A stretch of 64,000 bases of DNA from Zymoseptoria tritici IPO323 (Eukaryota; Ascomycota; Dothideomycetes; Mycosphaerellales; Mycosphaerellaceae), in NCBI RefSeq assembly GCF_000219625.1, contig NC_018217.1, forward strand, positions 2,604,001 to 2,668,000, given 5' to 3'. The notes under the pieces are model-generated. The model was not told the DNA's origin, did not search any database, and saw nothing but the letters and a program-made list of their open reading frames with translations. A program made the translations under genes and the position numbers. Of this stretch, positions 43,067 to 53,979 are shown in pieces; the first letter of the stretch is position 1; every line of letters starts with the position of its first letter.

Positions 43067-44215
43067 ATGGCTCCCCGGGATGTCGAGCTTGAGCGCAAGA
43101 TCTCACTGACGACTTATCGGCCGGGAAAGATGATCGAGGGGATGATCAAGATCACCGAACGAGCGAAAATCTCAACTATTCGCCGCGCATCAAATTCATC
43201 TTCCTTGGGAAATATGGAAGTTCTCCCACTCGAGCTACTTCATGCCATCTTCGCGATGCTGGACTTCAAGACCCTCTCAGACATGACGAGAACCTGCTCC
43301 CGGGGACTTGAGGTCGTCACATCCCTGCAGGAATACTCCGATCTCATGCGACATGCTCCACTTGCGCTAGCTGCTCTCGGGAAGACAAGACTGATCCGAT
43401 ATCATTCCTCGGCCACGGTTCATGCTGCCTTACTTTCACCGGAGTGCGCGTCTTGTCAATGCTATGGACCTTTCTTATTTCTCCCGACATGCCAGCGTTG
43501 CTGCTACATTTGCCTCTGGAAGAATCAAAGCTTGTGAATAGTTCCGCTATCTACGGCCAAGAAATGCTTTGGACTATCGACCACCCGTGTCAAGAAGCTG
43601 CCGATAATGCGTAGCCTGCCTGGGGTTTATCACGTCAAATATGGAAACCCCCGATCCCGTCAGCGACCGATGTGGCTGGTCTCCGTAGGCTCGGCGAAGA
43701 GGTTGGCTCTAGAATCGAATGGGACCGAAGAACAAATGCAACAAGATGTAACAGCCAAATACTCCGAGGGGCGCTTGTCCTGGACGCAGTATCATCGTTT
43801 CTGCTTTTTGCAGAGTGCACCGCTGTCGCCTCTCGGTCCGACCTTTGTTTTCGAGCCGAAGGAGACATATCGCGCGAGTTCCGACACTTACCCTGGTATG
43901 GCGTCGGTGTCGTTCCCGTATCTAGCCCCTGATAAAAGGGTTGAACGCGGGTCCTGGTGCCGGGGTTGCAAGGAGTCCGAAAAGCCACATCCTCCGTACG
44001 ACTGGGTTCCCGAGCATCTCTCACACCTGATGATCGCAGGGCGACATGTTGACGAAGTTGTGAATGCAATGGAAGAAATTGCATGGTCGAGACTCGACTT
44101 CATCAGTCACATTGATGAGTGTCCTGAGGCCAAGAAGCTCATTTCCCGTGGAACGCCTGTAGATTCCCATTACGCGGATTGGGACACGTCCTCTTCAGAC
44201 ACTTCGGAAGTTTGA
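43067..44215 (+). pseudogene. F-box protein gene interrupted by one in-frame TGA
   Basis: One continuous reading frame runs from ATG 43067 to the TGA at 44213-44215 except for a single TGA at 43535-43537. Before it: an F-box-like helix bundle (MEVLPLELLHAIFAMLDFKT, with TRTCSRGLEVVTS) and a cysteine-rich zinc-like module (C-x2-C...CQRCCYICLW). After it the frame continues without shift into ordinary protein text (STAKKCFGLSTTRVKKLP, MRSLPGVYHVKYGNP, a WCRGCKES module, and HIDECPEAKKLISRG). No GT-AG intron removes the stop without also removing this text. Intact it would be 382 residues. F-box proteins present substrates to SCF ubiquitin ligases. Read as a recent nonsense mutation (a C-to-T change of CGA would do), an assembly error, or readthrough. 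Confidence 0.7.
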
Positions 44216-44590
44216 ATGGAGGGTTGACGCGGGAGATGTCAATTGATAAGTCCCATTATCAATGAGCAGGATGGCCATTGCGTACGGTTGATATTGAGCA
44301 AGCTCCAGCGAATGGGTCAGTGGTAGCGAAAGCAACATCTTGGGACGGGCAATGGTGTGAGAAGGCTGAGCGCAGGTGAAGATGGCCGAGATGTGGGGAA
44401 AGGTGGAGGTCTGATTCTGGGGAGCTGTCGAGTCCGACATCATAGATAGACTTGTAGTCATCTTGTACATTCATTCAACATCGCTATACATGTACAGTCC
44501 ATATACAATCAACTCGCTACTACTCCGTCACTTCCACACTGGCCGGTCCAGCTCCTCATTGCGATCGATCTGGACTGCCAGCCTCTGGCA
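44216..44590. other. Intergenic region
   Basis: Upstream region of the ClpX-like gene. No feature recognised. Confidence 0.6.
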
Positions 44591-46483
44591 ATGGTCGCTC
44601 TCGCATACACGCCGCAAGCCAGGCTGACCTACCTGGGCCTGTCCGCTGTGATTCGAAGACATCTAAGCACATCGCGGATGCGTCGCTCGTCCGGGTCCTA
44701 CGTGCGATCCGACTTCTCGAATCAAGGCTACAGCGGTGTATACGACTCCGGAGCTCCCACCGAAGGTCCACTCAGCGGTGCGTCCAACATCGGAGCGCCA
44801 CGCATCACGCCGACCATCCTCAAGCAGCACCTCGATCAATTCGTAGTCGGCCAAGAGCGGGCGAAGAAGACGCTCGCGACCGCTGTCTACAACCATTACC
44901 AGCGAATACAAGAACTGCAACGCCGTGATGACGAAGAGGAGGAGCAATTAGCGGCCGAGGAGCGAAGACGCATGGCGCACCACCCACGACATCCGGTAGA
45001 AGGTAGGGAGGAGCACCTGAAGCGTGGGATTGTGGTGCCTTCGCTGACGAAGGATTGGGAGAATGAAGACGAGTTTCCGGGCCAGCAGCAGACAACGATC
45101 AACCTATACCCGCCCAGTTCGGGACCACATTCGAGGCCGCAGGATCGACCGGGTGCGTCTCCGCTGCAGGATGATAGTCCGTTGACGATTGAGAAGAGCA
45201 ATGTATTATTACTGGGACCTTCGGGCGTGGGCAAGACGTTGATGGCGAGGACATTGGCGAGGGTGTTGGATGTTCCGTTCAGCATGTCGGATTGCACGCC
45301 GTTCACGCAGGCAGGATACATCGGAGAAGATGCCGAGGTGTGTGTACAGAGATTGCTCGCTGCGGCGGATTACGATGTGAAGCTGGCCGAAAGAGGGATA
45401 ATATGTCTGGACGAGATTGACAAGATTGCCACGGCCAAAGTCTCCAACGGCAAGGATGTGAGCGGCGAAGGCGTGCAACAAGCGTTGCTGAAGATCATCG
45501 AGGGAACCACATTACAAATACAAGCCAAACAAGAACGAAGCAGTTCCACCGATCGGAAGCGAGGACAAGGAGCAGGGTATCCGACCAACAGTCCACTCTC
45601 CGGCGGCAGCATGGGCCAATCCTCCGCCTCTGGAGTTCAAAAAGGCGAAGTCTACAGCGTCAAAACCGACAACATCCTGTTCATCTGCGCTGGCGCCTTT
45701 AACGGTCTCCACAAGATGGTCCTCGACCGCATCAGCAAAGGCAGCATCGGTTTCGGAGCCACTGTCCGCGCCGCTCCAGGCTCGTCATCGAACTCCTCCA
45801 ACCAACACGAAACCATCCTCGAAGGCGAAGACGACTTGTTCGAAAAGCATCTCCCTTACTACTCCTCCCCAGAGCCAACCTCCCAAGAGCCCAACCAGAA
45901 GAAGCAAAAGCGTACCTACAATACCCTCGACCTAGTCGAACCCCAAGACCTCCAGAAATTCGGCCTCATCCCCGAACTCGTCGGCCGCATCCCTCTGTCC
46001 TGCGCACTATCCTCTCTGTCCATTCCAGCTCTCGTACAAGTCCTCACCGAACCACGTAATAGCCTTTTGAAGCAATACCAGCAACTCTTCGCCTTGTCCT
46101 CCATCGAGCTACGCTTCACGACTCCCGCCCTGCACGCCATCGCACGGACCGCCACGAAAATGGGTACCGGAGCGCGAGGTCTTCGAACGGTGATGGAACG
46201 ACTGCTGGCAGACGCGATGTTCGAAACGCCCGGCAGTGGAGTGAGGTATGTGCTCGTCAACGAGGCGGTGGCGGAGAAGAAGAGTGGCGCGGTGTACTTC
46301 ACGAGAGGCCAGCAGCAAAAGGAGAGGTTTCAGGGCATGATCGCGGATGAGGAGGATGTGTGGGAAGGGAGGAATGGCCAGGAAAGCGACTGGGAAGCAA
46401 GAGCGAAGAACAACACGAAGGGTGGGGCGGCGACTACGTTTGAGGAGTATAGGGAGAAGGCAACGGCGGCGGGATTCGTGTGA
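44591..46483 (+). CDS. Mitochondrial ClpX-like AAA+ unfoldase (Mcx1)
   Basis: A single exon of 630 residues. The N-terminus (MVALAYTPQARLTYLGLSAVIRR start) is Arg-rich and non-acidic, a mitochondrial presequence. The ClpX AAA+ core has TPTILKQHLDQFVVGQERAKKTLATAVYNHY, Walker A GPSGVGKT (209-216), Walker B IICLDEIDK, and the sensor/arginine region LIPELVGRIP, then GARGLRTVMERLL. The bacterial ClpX N-terminal zinc domain is missing, as in yeast Mcx1. Two lineage-type insertions are visible: ~90 charged residues before Walker A and ~60 Ser/Gly/Gln-rich residues after the EGTTLQI segment. It acts in the matrix; yeast Mcx1 assists heme biosynthesis enzyme activation (family knowledge). No ClpP gene is nearby. 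Confidence 0.93.
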   Translation: MVALAYTPQARLTYLGLSAVIRRHLSTSRMRRSSGSYVRSDFSNQGYSGVYDSGAPTEGPLSGASNIGAPRITPTILKQHLDQFVVGQERAKKTLATAVYNHYQRIQELQRRDDEEEEQLAAEERRRMAHHPRHPVEGREEHLKRGIVVPSLTKDWENEDEFPGQQQTTINLYPPSSGPHSRPQDRPGASPLQDDSPLTIEKSNVLLLGPSGVGKTLMARTLARVLDVPFSMSDCTPFTQAGYIGEDAEVCVQRLLAAADYDVKLAERGIICLDEIDKIATAKVSNGKDVSGEGVQQALLKIIEGTTLQIQAKQERSSSTDRKRGQGAGYPTNSPLSGGSMGQSSASGVQKGEVYSVKTDNILFICAGAFNGLHKMVLDRISKGSIGFGATVRAAPGSSSNSSNQHETILEGEDDLFEKHLPYYSSPEPTSQEPNQKKQKRTYNTLDLVEPQDLQKFGLIPELVGRIPLSCALSSLSIPALVQVLTEPRNSLLKQYQQLFALSSIELRFTTPALHAIARTATKMGTGARGLRTVMERLLADAMFETPGSGVRYVLVNEAVAEKKSGAVYFTRGQQQKERFQGMIADEEDVWEGRNGQESDWEARAKNNTKGGAATTFEEYREKATAAGFV

Positions 46484-46847
46484 TGAGTATGATGGACGAG
46501 ATCATGTGAAATGACATCGATGCGATATACTGGAGGTGAAGGTAGCTTGTACATATGCTGGCATTGTAAATTCTAACGATAGCAAAACGCCGTCAGGAAG
46601 TATTGATGCGATCGTCCACATTACCATTAACTAACCCGCGGGCACTCCAAATCCAGTGCCATCTCAGCTTCAAAGAACACAGGACCGAAATCCCGTCAAG
46701 AAGGCGCTCGTGATGCTGCGCCCGGTACCCGTCAACCCAGCGTCCACATCATTCGACCGCTTCTTGCCCTTCTCCCTCGCTGTAGACACAAGGTCTCTCT
46801 TGTCGCCTCCGTCAGCCGCGCAAATCTTGAAGTGTCGGCCATAGCCA
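46484..46847. other. Convergent intergenic region
   Basis: The 3' flanks of Mcx1 (+) and the hypothetical gene (-). No feature seen. Confidence 0.6.
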
Positions 46848-47639
46848 TCAAAGACCTACCCTCGACCCCTTTTCGCTATCACCACTGCGACTACTCTCCA
46901 ACGACACCTCCGCCTCAACTCCCTTCTTCGCCTGCTCCCTACCCTTTCTCTCCCTCCTCGCCGCCGAAACCTGCGCTTCCTTCAACCCTTCGCTCCACCC
47001 ATTCCACGTCAAATCAAAGTCCAAAATCCTCAATCTCTTGTCGACCATTTCAGTCGTCAAGATCTGGTCTCCGAATTCTGGGCATTCCTCTCTAAGTTTC
47101 TTGACGATGTATTCCAGCGAGCGGCCCTTGGCGTCCTGCACGCAGATCAGCCGATCTTGCTTCGTCGTCCACGGTTCGGGGAGTGATTCGGTGTGTTGCA
47201 CTCGGTCGGTCGCGAAGTCGGATGCTTTGCTGTGCGGGACCTTGCGCGTGGTTGTCGCACCGCTTGGAAGACCCCTAGCTGGCGTGACGACAGGCATGTA
47301 CGGTTTTGGTGAGAAGCTGGTAGTAATAGTCGTGCTGTCTCCAACGGGTGTGGGAATTCGCGGCGGCCCATTCTCCTTCTTTTTCCTGATTGGCAGACCA
47401 GTCGGCGTCGTCGGCGAGCGCTGCATGTCCGGTTTCTGGAACGTCGGCATCGGAGGTGTGGAGTGTAAAGTGGGCAAGAAGGCAGTGTTGCCAGTCGGCG
47501 TGGCATTGAAGTATGCGGATTTGACGGTGAGATTGCGGTCGCCTACAGGAGTTGTCGGACCGGAAGAAGAGCCTTGACTGTTGCGCCAGCGACGGATGCT
47601 GTTCGACGTGTCGCGAAGCATGATCGAAGGAGTTGTCAT
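46848..47639 (-). CDS. Conserved hypothetical with C-terminal helical DNA-binding-like module
   Basis: The certain part is the frame from ATG 47639 to 46848 (263 residues). The N-terminal half is Thr/Pro/Ser-rich with repeated T-P-V-G motifs (TTPVGDRN, IPTPVGDS). The conserved-looking module is EPWTTKQDRLICVQDAKGRS, then LEYIVKKLREECPEF and VDKRLRILDFDLTWNGW. This is a tryptophan-led helical layout resembling Myb/homeobox-like fungal modules, but I cannot assign it firmly. The frame is open upstream to 47852 with a basic segment (HRKQKSRRQRPGFAFRDSL) that looks coding, so the true start is probably further upstream. One option is an exon beginning at the ATG near 48006 spliced at a GTGCAT donor; another uses the ATG near 47862. 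Confidence 0.55.
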   Translation of the reverse strand: MTTPSIMLRDTSNSIRRWRNSQGSSSGPTTPVGDRNLTVKSAYFNATPTGNTAFLPTLHSTPPMPTFQKPDMQRSPTTPTGLPIRKKKENGPPRIPTPVGDSTTITTSFSPKPYMPVVTPARGLPSGATTTRKVPHSKASDFATDRVQHTESLPEPWTTKQDRLICVQDAKGRSLEYIVKKLREECPEFGDQILTTEMVDKRLRILDFDLTWNGWSEGLKEAQVSAARRERKGREQAKKGVEAEVSLESSRSGDSEKGSRVGL

Positions 47640-48263
47640 GTGTGAGAGGCGGCTGACGAGAGAGTCACGGAATGCGAAGCCGGGTCGCTGGCGGCGGGAC
47701 TTTTGTTTGCGGTGAGACTGAGAAATGGTCGTCAGCTGGTGATGGTGTCGTAGTTGATGAAGGAAGAGGTGCTTGCCGGTAGCTTGATTCGATCTTCGGG
47801 GAACTCGACGCCTAGGTAGGAGTTGATGTCGATTCCGTAGTGGCGTCTGCAATTCGACATTGAACGCGAGAGTGCAGTGCCTGAGAAGTCAGTGAATGAG
47901 GCAGCGTCAAGACATGAAGTTCTCCGAGACGAGAGTCCGAGTGTATGCACCTGCCGCTCCGAGCGACGTGGCGGAAGGCGTGGGCGATCGAGCGAGGGAA
48001 GCACATGTGCAGGATCTACACAGCAGGAGCAGCCGATAGTCTACCAGGTGATTGGAGGAATGTCTTCGCATTAGGGGAGCTTCACTAGTACAACGAGAGA
48101 AGACTTCCTGTATGTTACATTTTCGCAGCCCGTATGCTCAGCCTCAAGCTGGTGGTGGTACTCACCGGCTGCTGCTGGTCCCTCCCTCCATTGGCTCGGA
48201 TGCTCGCAACGAGGCGATATTCCCATTACCACCATCTGCCAACAATCCAATGCATCCAGCTTT
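47640..48263. other. Upstream region with uncertain 5' exons
   Basis: This holds the likely 5' exon(s) of the hypothetical gene (47640-48006) and the 3' flank of adenylate kinase. Two overlapping frames at 47735-47862 look protein-like, and I could not decide between them. Confidence 0.45.
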
Positions 48264-49255
<992 letters not shown>

Positions 49256-49986
49256 CTTCGAACTTGGAGTCGGAGGAGATCGGCGTCAAACCGGGTGTTG
49301 TGTAATCGTATTAGGTTGCGAAGGTATAGAGAAACACGAGCCGGACGAAGACGGAGAGGTAGAGACGAAATCTTGCTGAAGCTCTCGACCGGCTCCAAAG
49401 AGCTTGTGCTGCCGCGGTAAGCAATCCATTGGGGGTGACGAAATGCTCCGCGATTGAGCCGGTCGCACGGACCTCCATGTTGCCGACGACCTTCCGTTGC
49501 TTCTTCAACTTCACGCTGGGAACACATCTGCTCCGTAGAAAAATGGACTTTCACGATAGCTGATGCAACTTGTCTGCGGTCATACCGATTCAGTTCAAAT
49601 CAAACCGTCTGTCACAGAACCGTACATAGTATTTCATACAAAAGTGGGTATCTATCCTTGCTGTCCATAATTCATGCTCATGTCTTTTGATCATTCCATA
49701 TCCATCCATCGGCCTCCCATATCCTCACTTTCCTCCCATATCTGGTTCCCGACGATACGTCCTGCCGTATAATTTCGCTCATTCAAGATCTTGCGGGCGG
49801 AAGGAAAATGCCAAAAGTGCCACCCTCCTCCTGTGTCTGTTGATTTTGGGCTCTGTACGCCTGCTGCACATCTCGCTCCGTCCTGTCGTCTGTCACTCAG
49901 CGCTTTCGTGCAGTCCTGTTGCCACCACTTTTCCTGTCTGGCTTCGTCGTTCAGATGCCTCCGTCCTCGTCGTTCATTGCAACACT
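49256..49986. other. Intergenic region
   Basis: The adenylate kinase promoter and 3' region of the Pumilio gene. Nothing further recognised. Confidence 0.6.
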
Positions 49987-52900
49987 TCACCTGACAAGAC
50001 CTGCCTCGAAACCCTGATCGCTTCCCTTGCGACTCGAGCTCGCACCCTCCATCGTATCACCATTGATACTGGGCACGCCCGAACTCTGCAGACTCCTCGT
50101 ATCAGCCGTCAGCGGAGGCGGAGTAGTCGCCGCCGAATTGTAGTTGCTCGCAAATTGGTGCTGAGGCATCGCAATCGGTACTCCCATCTGGTAGCCATTG
50201 TCCATTGGGTAGCCGTTCCGGTCGAACGGCATATTGTTCGCGAGGTTGTGGCTGTGGTATGGATCGAAGCGATGCATTTTCTTATCAATGGAGAGGACTT
50301 GCTTGCCGCAACCGGTGCGTTTGGCTTGAATCATGGCTGGTTGCAGCACTTCGAGGAAGAGATGGTAATCATCTGGTGCCAGTGTGTCGAGAAGTTTTTC
50401 TGGGAAGACTGTCAATATGGCGGTTCTTTTCAGGGTAAAAGCAAATTGGTACTCACGGATCACATAATTGCCAAAATTGTCCTTGATCATGTTGACCAAG
50501 ATGCCATCTCCGATGTGAATGCCATGAATGTTGCCCATCCTCTGCGGGTTGCCTTGCCCGAGAGTTAGGACCACATTGCGACGCCACGAGTCATCCGCTC
50601 TCTCCAAGCACTTTTCAACCACGTTGCTGGCAAATTTGTGCTTGCTGTAGCCTTCCAGACCTCGTCCAACGATCTGAAGGACTCGGCGCTTGCCTTCTCC
50701 ATCGTCGTGTTGTACAATGTGCTGAACGACATAGTTGCCGTATTGATCAGAGATCATCGTGGGAATACCGTCCAGAAGCTCAGCCATGATCATCGACTTT
50801 GCTGGAAGGTCGCACTTTTCCAAGCAGCGCTGGATGACGCGACATCCGTACGAGTGGATGCTGAGATGTTGAACCTGTCCGCGGAAGGCGTTGGTGATGA
50901 AGTTAATGGTGTTTGGTGGACACCGTTCGATCGCTTTTTGGATGACATGATTGCCGTTCTGATCCTTTACGCACTTGATCACATTTCCTTCCAGTTCGCC
51001 AATGAGCACGGCCTGCTGGTCGACAAGAACATGGTCGAGAGCTTTCTGTACAACTCTGCAACCATACATCTGAAGACTGAGCTGGAGCACCTGGCCCTTC
51101 ATCTTGTTGGCGAGAATCTTCTTGTGGGTCTGGTCGCCGTGCTCAAAGAACTTCTGAATGACATAGTTTCCAAACACATCCGTCATAAGAGGAATGGCGT
51201 TTGGCTCGATCTCACGAAACACACGTTCTTTCTCGTCCGAATTGGCAGTCTCGAGCTTGGTCTGAATGAATCGTGATCCGTGCTGATCCCCACTGAATTC
51301 AGCAATGTGGTCGTAGATATCTCGCAGCTCATATCGCTTGGTCTTGGTGTTGGACTTGAACTCGTACATGAGTGCGCTTTGCACACCCTCGCCTGGAGCG
51401 CCGTCTCGATGTGGCTGACCATCCATACCTGGCATGTTGGCGTGCGCGAGGCCGAGATAGGGTGAAGAAACATGAAGCTGCATGGGGCTCGGCATGTACG
51501 GATTGTACATGGCAGCATACTGACTGCGGAGTTGGGCCGCCATGAATTGTTGTATTCGCGGATCGAGATATGCCTGATGCTCGGCCAGGCCGGGAGACCG
51601 CCGAGCGAATGGCAGAGAGCCATTTCCCAGACCCTGCCATTCTGATGCTGATCGGAGATCTGGACGGCTGTCGTAGGAGCGGACGGACATGGCATTGCTT
51701 TGGTATGGCTGTCCTGGGCGAAATTCGTGGGCACTGCCGGACTGCAAAAAGCGTTCGGCAAATGACGCATTTGAAGGCGTTCCTTGGTTGCTCGGTCGCT
51801 GCGATCCAGGATAGTCATTGAGACCAAAGTACATCATGTTGCTTCGATCGATCTCCTCAACATCTTCGAATCTGCTGTTGCCGTTGCTTGAGTTCGGAAC
51901 TGGGCCACGAGCTTGAGCTTGATGGTTTCTGCCATTCGTCGCGGGAGTCGTTCGATAGGAGACGCCCGTTCGAGCATCACCGTTGACATTGAGCTGTCCG
52001 AACTGCATCATCATCTGATCGGCATTTTGCTGATAGTAGCCACCGTAAGCTCCGTTCCGTGACGATACTGAAGGGGCGCGAGACTCGTTGGGTGTATCGC
52101 GCTGCGATGGTCGAGAGTAGTCGGGACGTGTGAAGATAGGCTGTTCTTCACCGTGGCGAGATGGAGGGTCACTTCCGTCACGAGATACTGGCATGCTTCC
52201 CGTACGACTGAATTGACCAGACAGTTGAGGACGCCTTTCGTCGCTTGGTGAAGGTGTTGTGGTGGTGTCTGCCCATGAACCAATGGCCGAGTCCGGCTTT
52301 CGTTGCATTGGGTCCGGCGGCCTGTCAAATTTTGTATACACATTGAAAGGTGGCTGCTCGCTGCCTCGACTTGGAGCAGCAGCAGAAAAGGACGTGCCGA
52401 ATGTCGGCCGAGTCTGGGTGGAAGTTGTAGTATTCAGACCATGAGCTGGTGGGCGTGAAGCAAAGGAAAGTGGAGTGCCGTTTGAGGATGATGGTCCTTG
52501 CAGGAGCCCAGCGTTGCTCGAGGTTCGCTGCTGCGCAAGCGAAGCATCTGTGTAGCGCGCATTCGGAATCGATCGAGCGGCCGCATCGCTTCTCTTCGTA
52601 CTCCAGGATGGTCGTCCAGGGTAGTCGTCGGATATGGAGGACTCCACGAGTGATCCCGACCCAGTCTTGCCTTCGACGTCTCCAAGGAACGACCCAGATG
52701 GTGGGGTGTCCCTTGATACTGAGTTCTCCCGTGTATTGGTAGCCAACGCCAAACTGCTCGATATGCCACCACTCCAAATACTGCTCGAACCCCATGCGTT
52801 GCCTCGACCGCCAAAGGTGGGATTCAATGTTGTTGCAGAGCTGCTCTTTTCCGACGATTTCGCAACGCTGGTGAACGAGCGTGGTTGCCAGACAGATTCG

Positions 52901-52995
52901 GCATTATCTTTTGCTGCGACGCTGCATGTCGAGTCGTATGCACGCGCGTGGTTCGCAAAGGCCATATTGCAGGTGCTGGTTGCACCATGGGACAT
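49987..52995 (-). CDS. Pumilio-family RNA-binding protein (Puf3-like)
   Basis: Minus-strand exons 52995-50457 and 50399-49987; the 57-nt intron (GTGAGT) falls inside repeat 8 and restores NYVIQKLLD. The product is 983 residues, starting MSHGATSTCNMAF, the first ATG of the frame. About 550 disordered Ser/Asn/Gln/Pro-rich residues precede eight PUM repeats (about 565-880). RNA-base-reading triads can be read directly: SR..Q, NY..Q, CR..Q, NH..Q, CR..Q, NY..Q, SN..E, NY..Q. By the established PUF code this set fits UGUAnAUA, the site of Pumilio and yeast Puf3, which controls mRNAs for mitochondrial proteins. The C-terminal tail is low complexity. Confidence 0.93.
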   Translation of the reverse strand: MSHGATSTCNMAFANHARAYDSTCSVAAKDNAESVWQPRSFTSVAKSSEKSSSATTLNPTFGGRGNAWGSSSIWSGGISSSLALATNTRENSVSRDTPPSGSFLGDVEGKTGSGSLVESSISDDYPGRPSWSTKRSDAAARSIPNARYTDASLAQQRTSSNAGLLQGPSSSNGTPLSFASRPPAHGLNTTTSTQTRPTFGTSFSAAAPSRGSEQPPFNVYTKFDRPPDPMQRKPDSAIGSWADTTTTPSPSDERRPQLSGQFSRTGSMPVSRDGSDPPSRHGEEQPIFTRPDYSRPSQRDTPNESRAPSVSSRNGAYGGYYQQNADQMMMQFGQLNVNGDARTGVSYRTTPATNGRNHQAQARGPVPNSSNGNSRFEDVEEIDRSNMMYFGLNDYPGSQRPSNQGTPSNASFAERFLQSGSAHEFRPGQPYQSNAMSVRSYDSRPDLRSASEWQGLGNGSLPFARRSPGLAEHQAYLDPRIQQFMAAQLRSQYAAMYNPYMPSPMQLHVSSPYLGLAHANMPGMDGQPHRDGAPGEGVQSALMYEFKSNTKTKRYELRDIYDHIAEFSGDQHGSRFIQTKLETANSDEKERVFREIEPNAIPLMTDVFGNYVIQKFFEHGDQTHKKILANKMKGQVLQLSLQMYGCRVVQKALDHVLVDQQAVLIGELEGNVIKCVKDQNGNHVIQKAIERCPPNTINFITNAFRGQVQHLSIHSYGCRVIQRCLEKCDLPAKSMIMAELLDGIPTMISDQYGNYVVQHIVQHDDGEGKRRVLQIVGRGLEGYSKHKFASNVVEKCLERADDSWRRNVVLTLGQGNPQRMGNIHGIHIGDGILVNMIKDNFGNYVIREYQFAFTLKRTAILTVFPEKLLDTLAPDDYHLFLEVLQPAMIQAKRTGCGKQVLSIDKKMHRFDPYHSHNLANNMPFDRNGYPMDNGYQMGVPIAMPQHQFASNYNSAATTPPPLTADTRSLQSSGVPSINGDTMEGASSSRKGSDQGFEAGLVR

Positions 52996-53516
52996 TTTAC
53001 GAAAAAATGTACGAGATTTGGAGAACCAAGATTGCTGTGTAAATCGTCGTATGAATGACGAAGTTGTGATTTTTACAGCGTCTACGCCGCGTAGGATGAG
53101 TAAGTCGGAGAAATTCGCAGTCGCGATGGTGAAGGACAATTTCGAGACGAACTGGCCAGCGACGCGCGAGGCAGCCGCGCCGACAACAAGGCTGGATGAA
53201 TGTGAGATGTTATCGGGGTGCGCAGTAAGGCGACCAGTTTGGAGAAGGTCGGCCTGGCGAGGCAGCAATGTTGTGCACGGAGCGTGTACAATGTGAGCAG
53301 CGATGTGGTCCGGCAGCTGAGCTCGTGGCAGGGAGGGCGAACGTATGAACAGAGAAACCGGATATGTGCAATGCGAGGGCTGCAGGGTTGATCCCTCCCG
53401 TGTTCAGAAGAGTCAATCGCAGATCGAGGCCGGAGGTGTGTCAGAGCTGGTCAGGTCAGAGGATTTGATATAAAGTCGATGAATCGATAAAGGGCACAGC
53501 ACCAGCACAGGCGGGA

Positions 53517-53541
53517 GGGCGTGGGCGTGGGCGTGGGCGTG
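53517..53541. repeat. (GGGCGT)4 hexanucleotide repeat
   Basis: Four tandem copies of GGGCGT in the Pumilio 5' flank. Confidence 0.9.
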
Positions 53542-53951
53542 CGAAAGGGTGGTGGCGCATCGATGAGGGCGTGATGGTCGGTGAGGTGGGCGATATGTAC
53601 TGGGCAGAGCGCCGGGCTATGCAAGGGACGTGAGCGGGCGGGAAATGCGAAGGAATGCAGCTGTGTTTGCTGAAATGTACAGTGGAGCAGAGGAGGTGAG
53701 AACAGGGCAGGGAGGGGAAAGTGGGTAAGGTACACAGGAAGAGGAATCGATCAAAGTATGGACAAGAAGAATCGCTGCAAGGCAAGTGAGGTAAAGTGAG
53801 GTAAGGTAGTCAGCAGCACAGGCTGAAGTAGTAGTAGTGTGAGTAAGTATCGGACAGGGAAGGAGCAAAGGGAGAAGAACGAGGAGAAGAAGAAGAAGAT
53901 GGAAGAGAAGGAGGAGGATGGATGGATGGATGCCGGTGTCTGGGTGTCTGG

Positions 53952-53979
53952 GTGTGTCTGTGTGTGTGTGTGTGTGTGG
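53952..53979. repeat. (TG)n microsatellite
   Basis: A run of about ten uninterrupted TG units preceded by interrupted GTGTCTG units. Confidence 0.9.
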
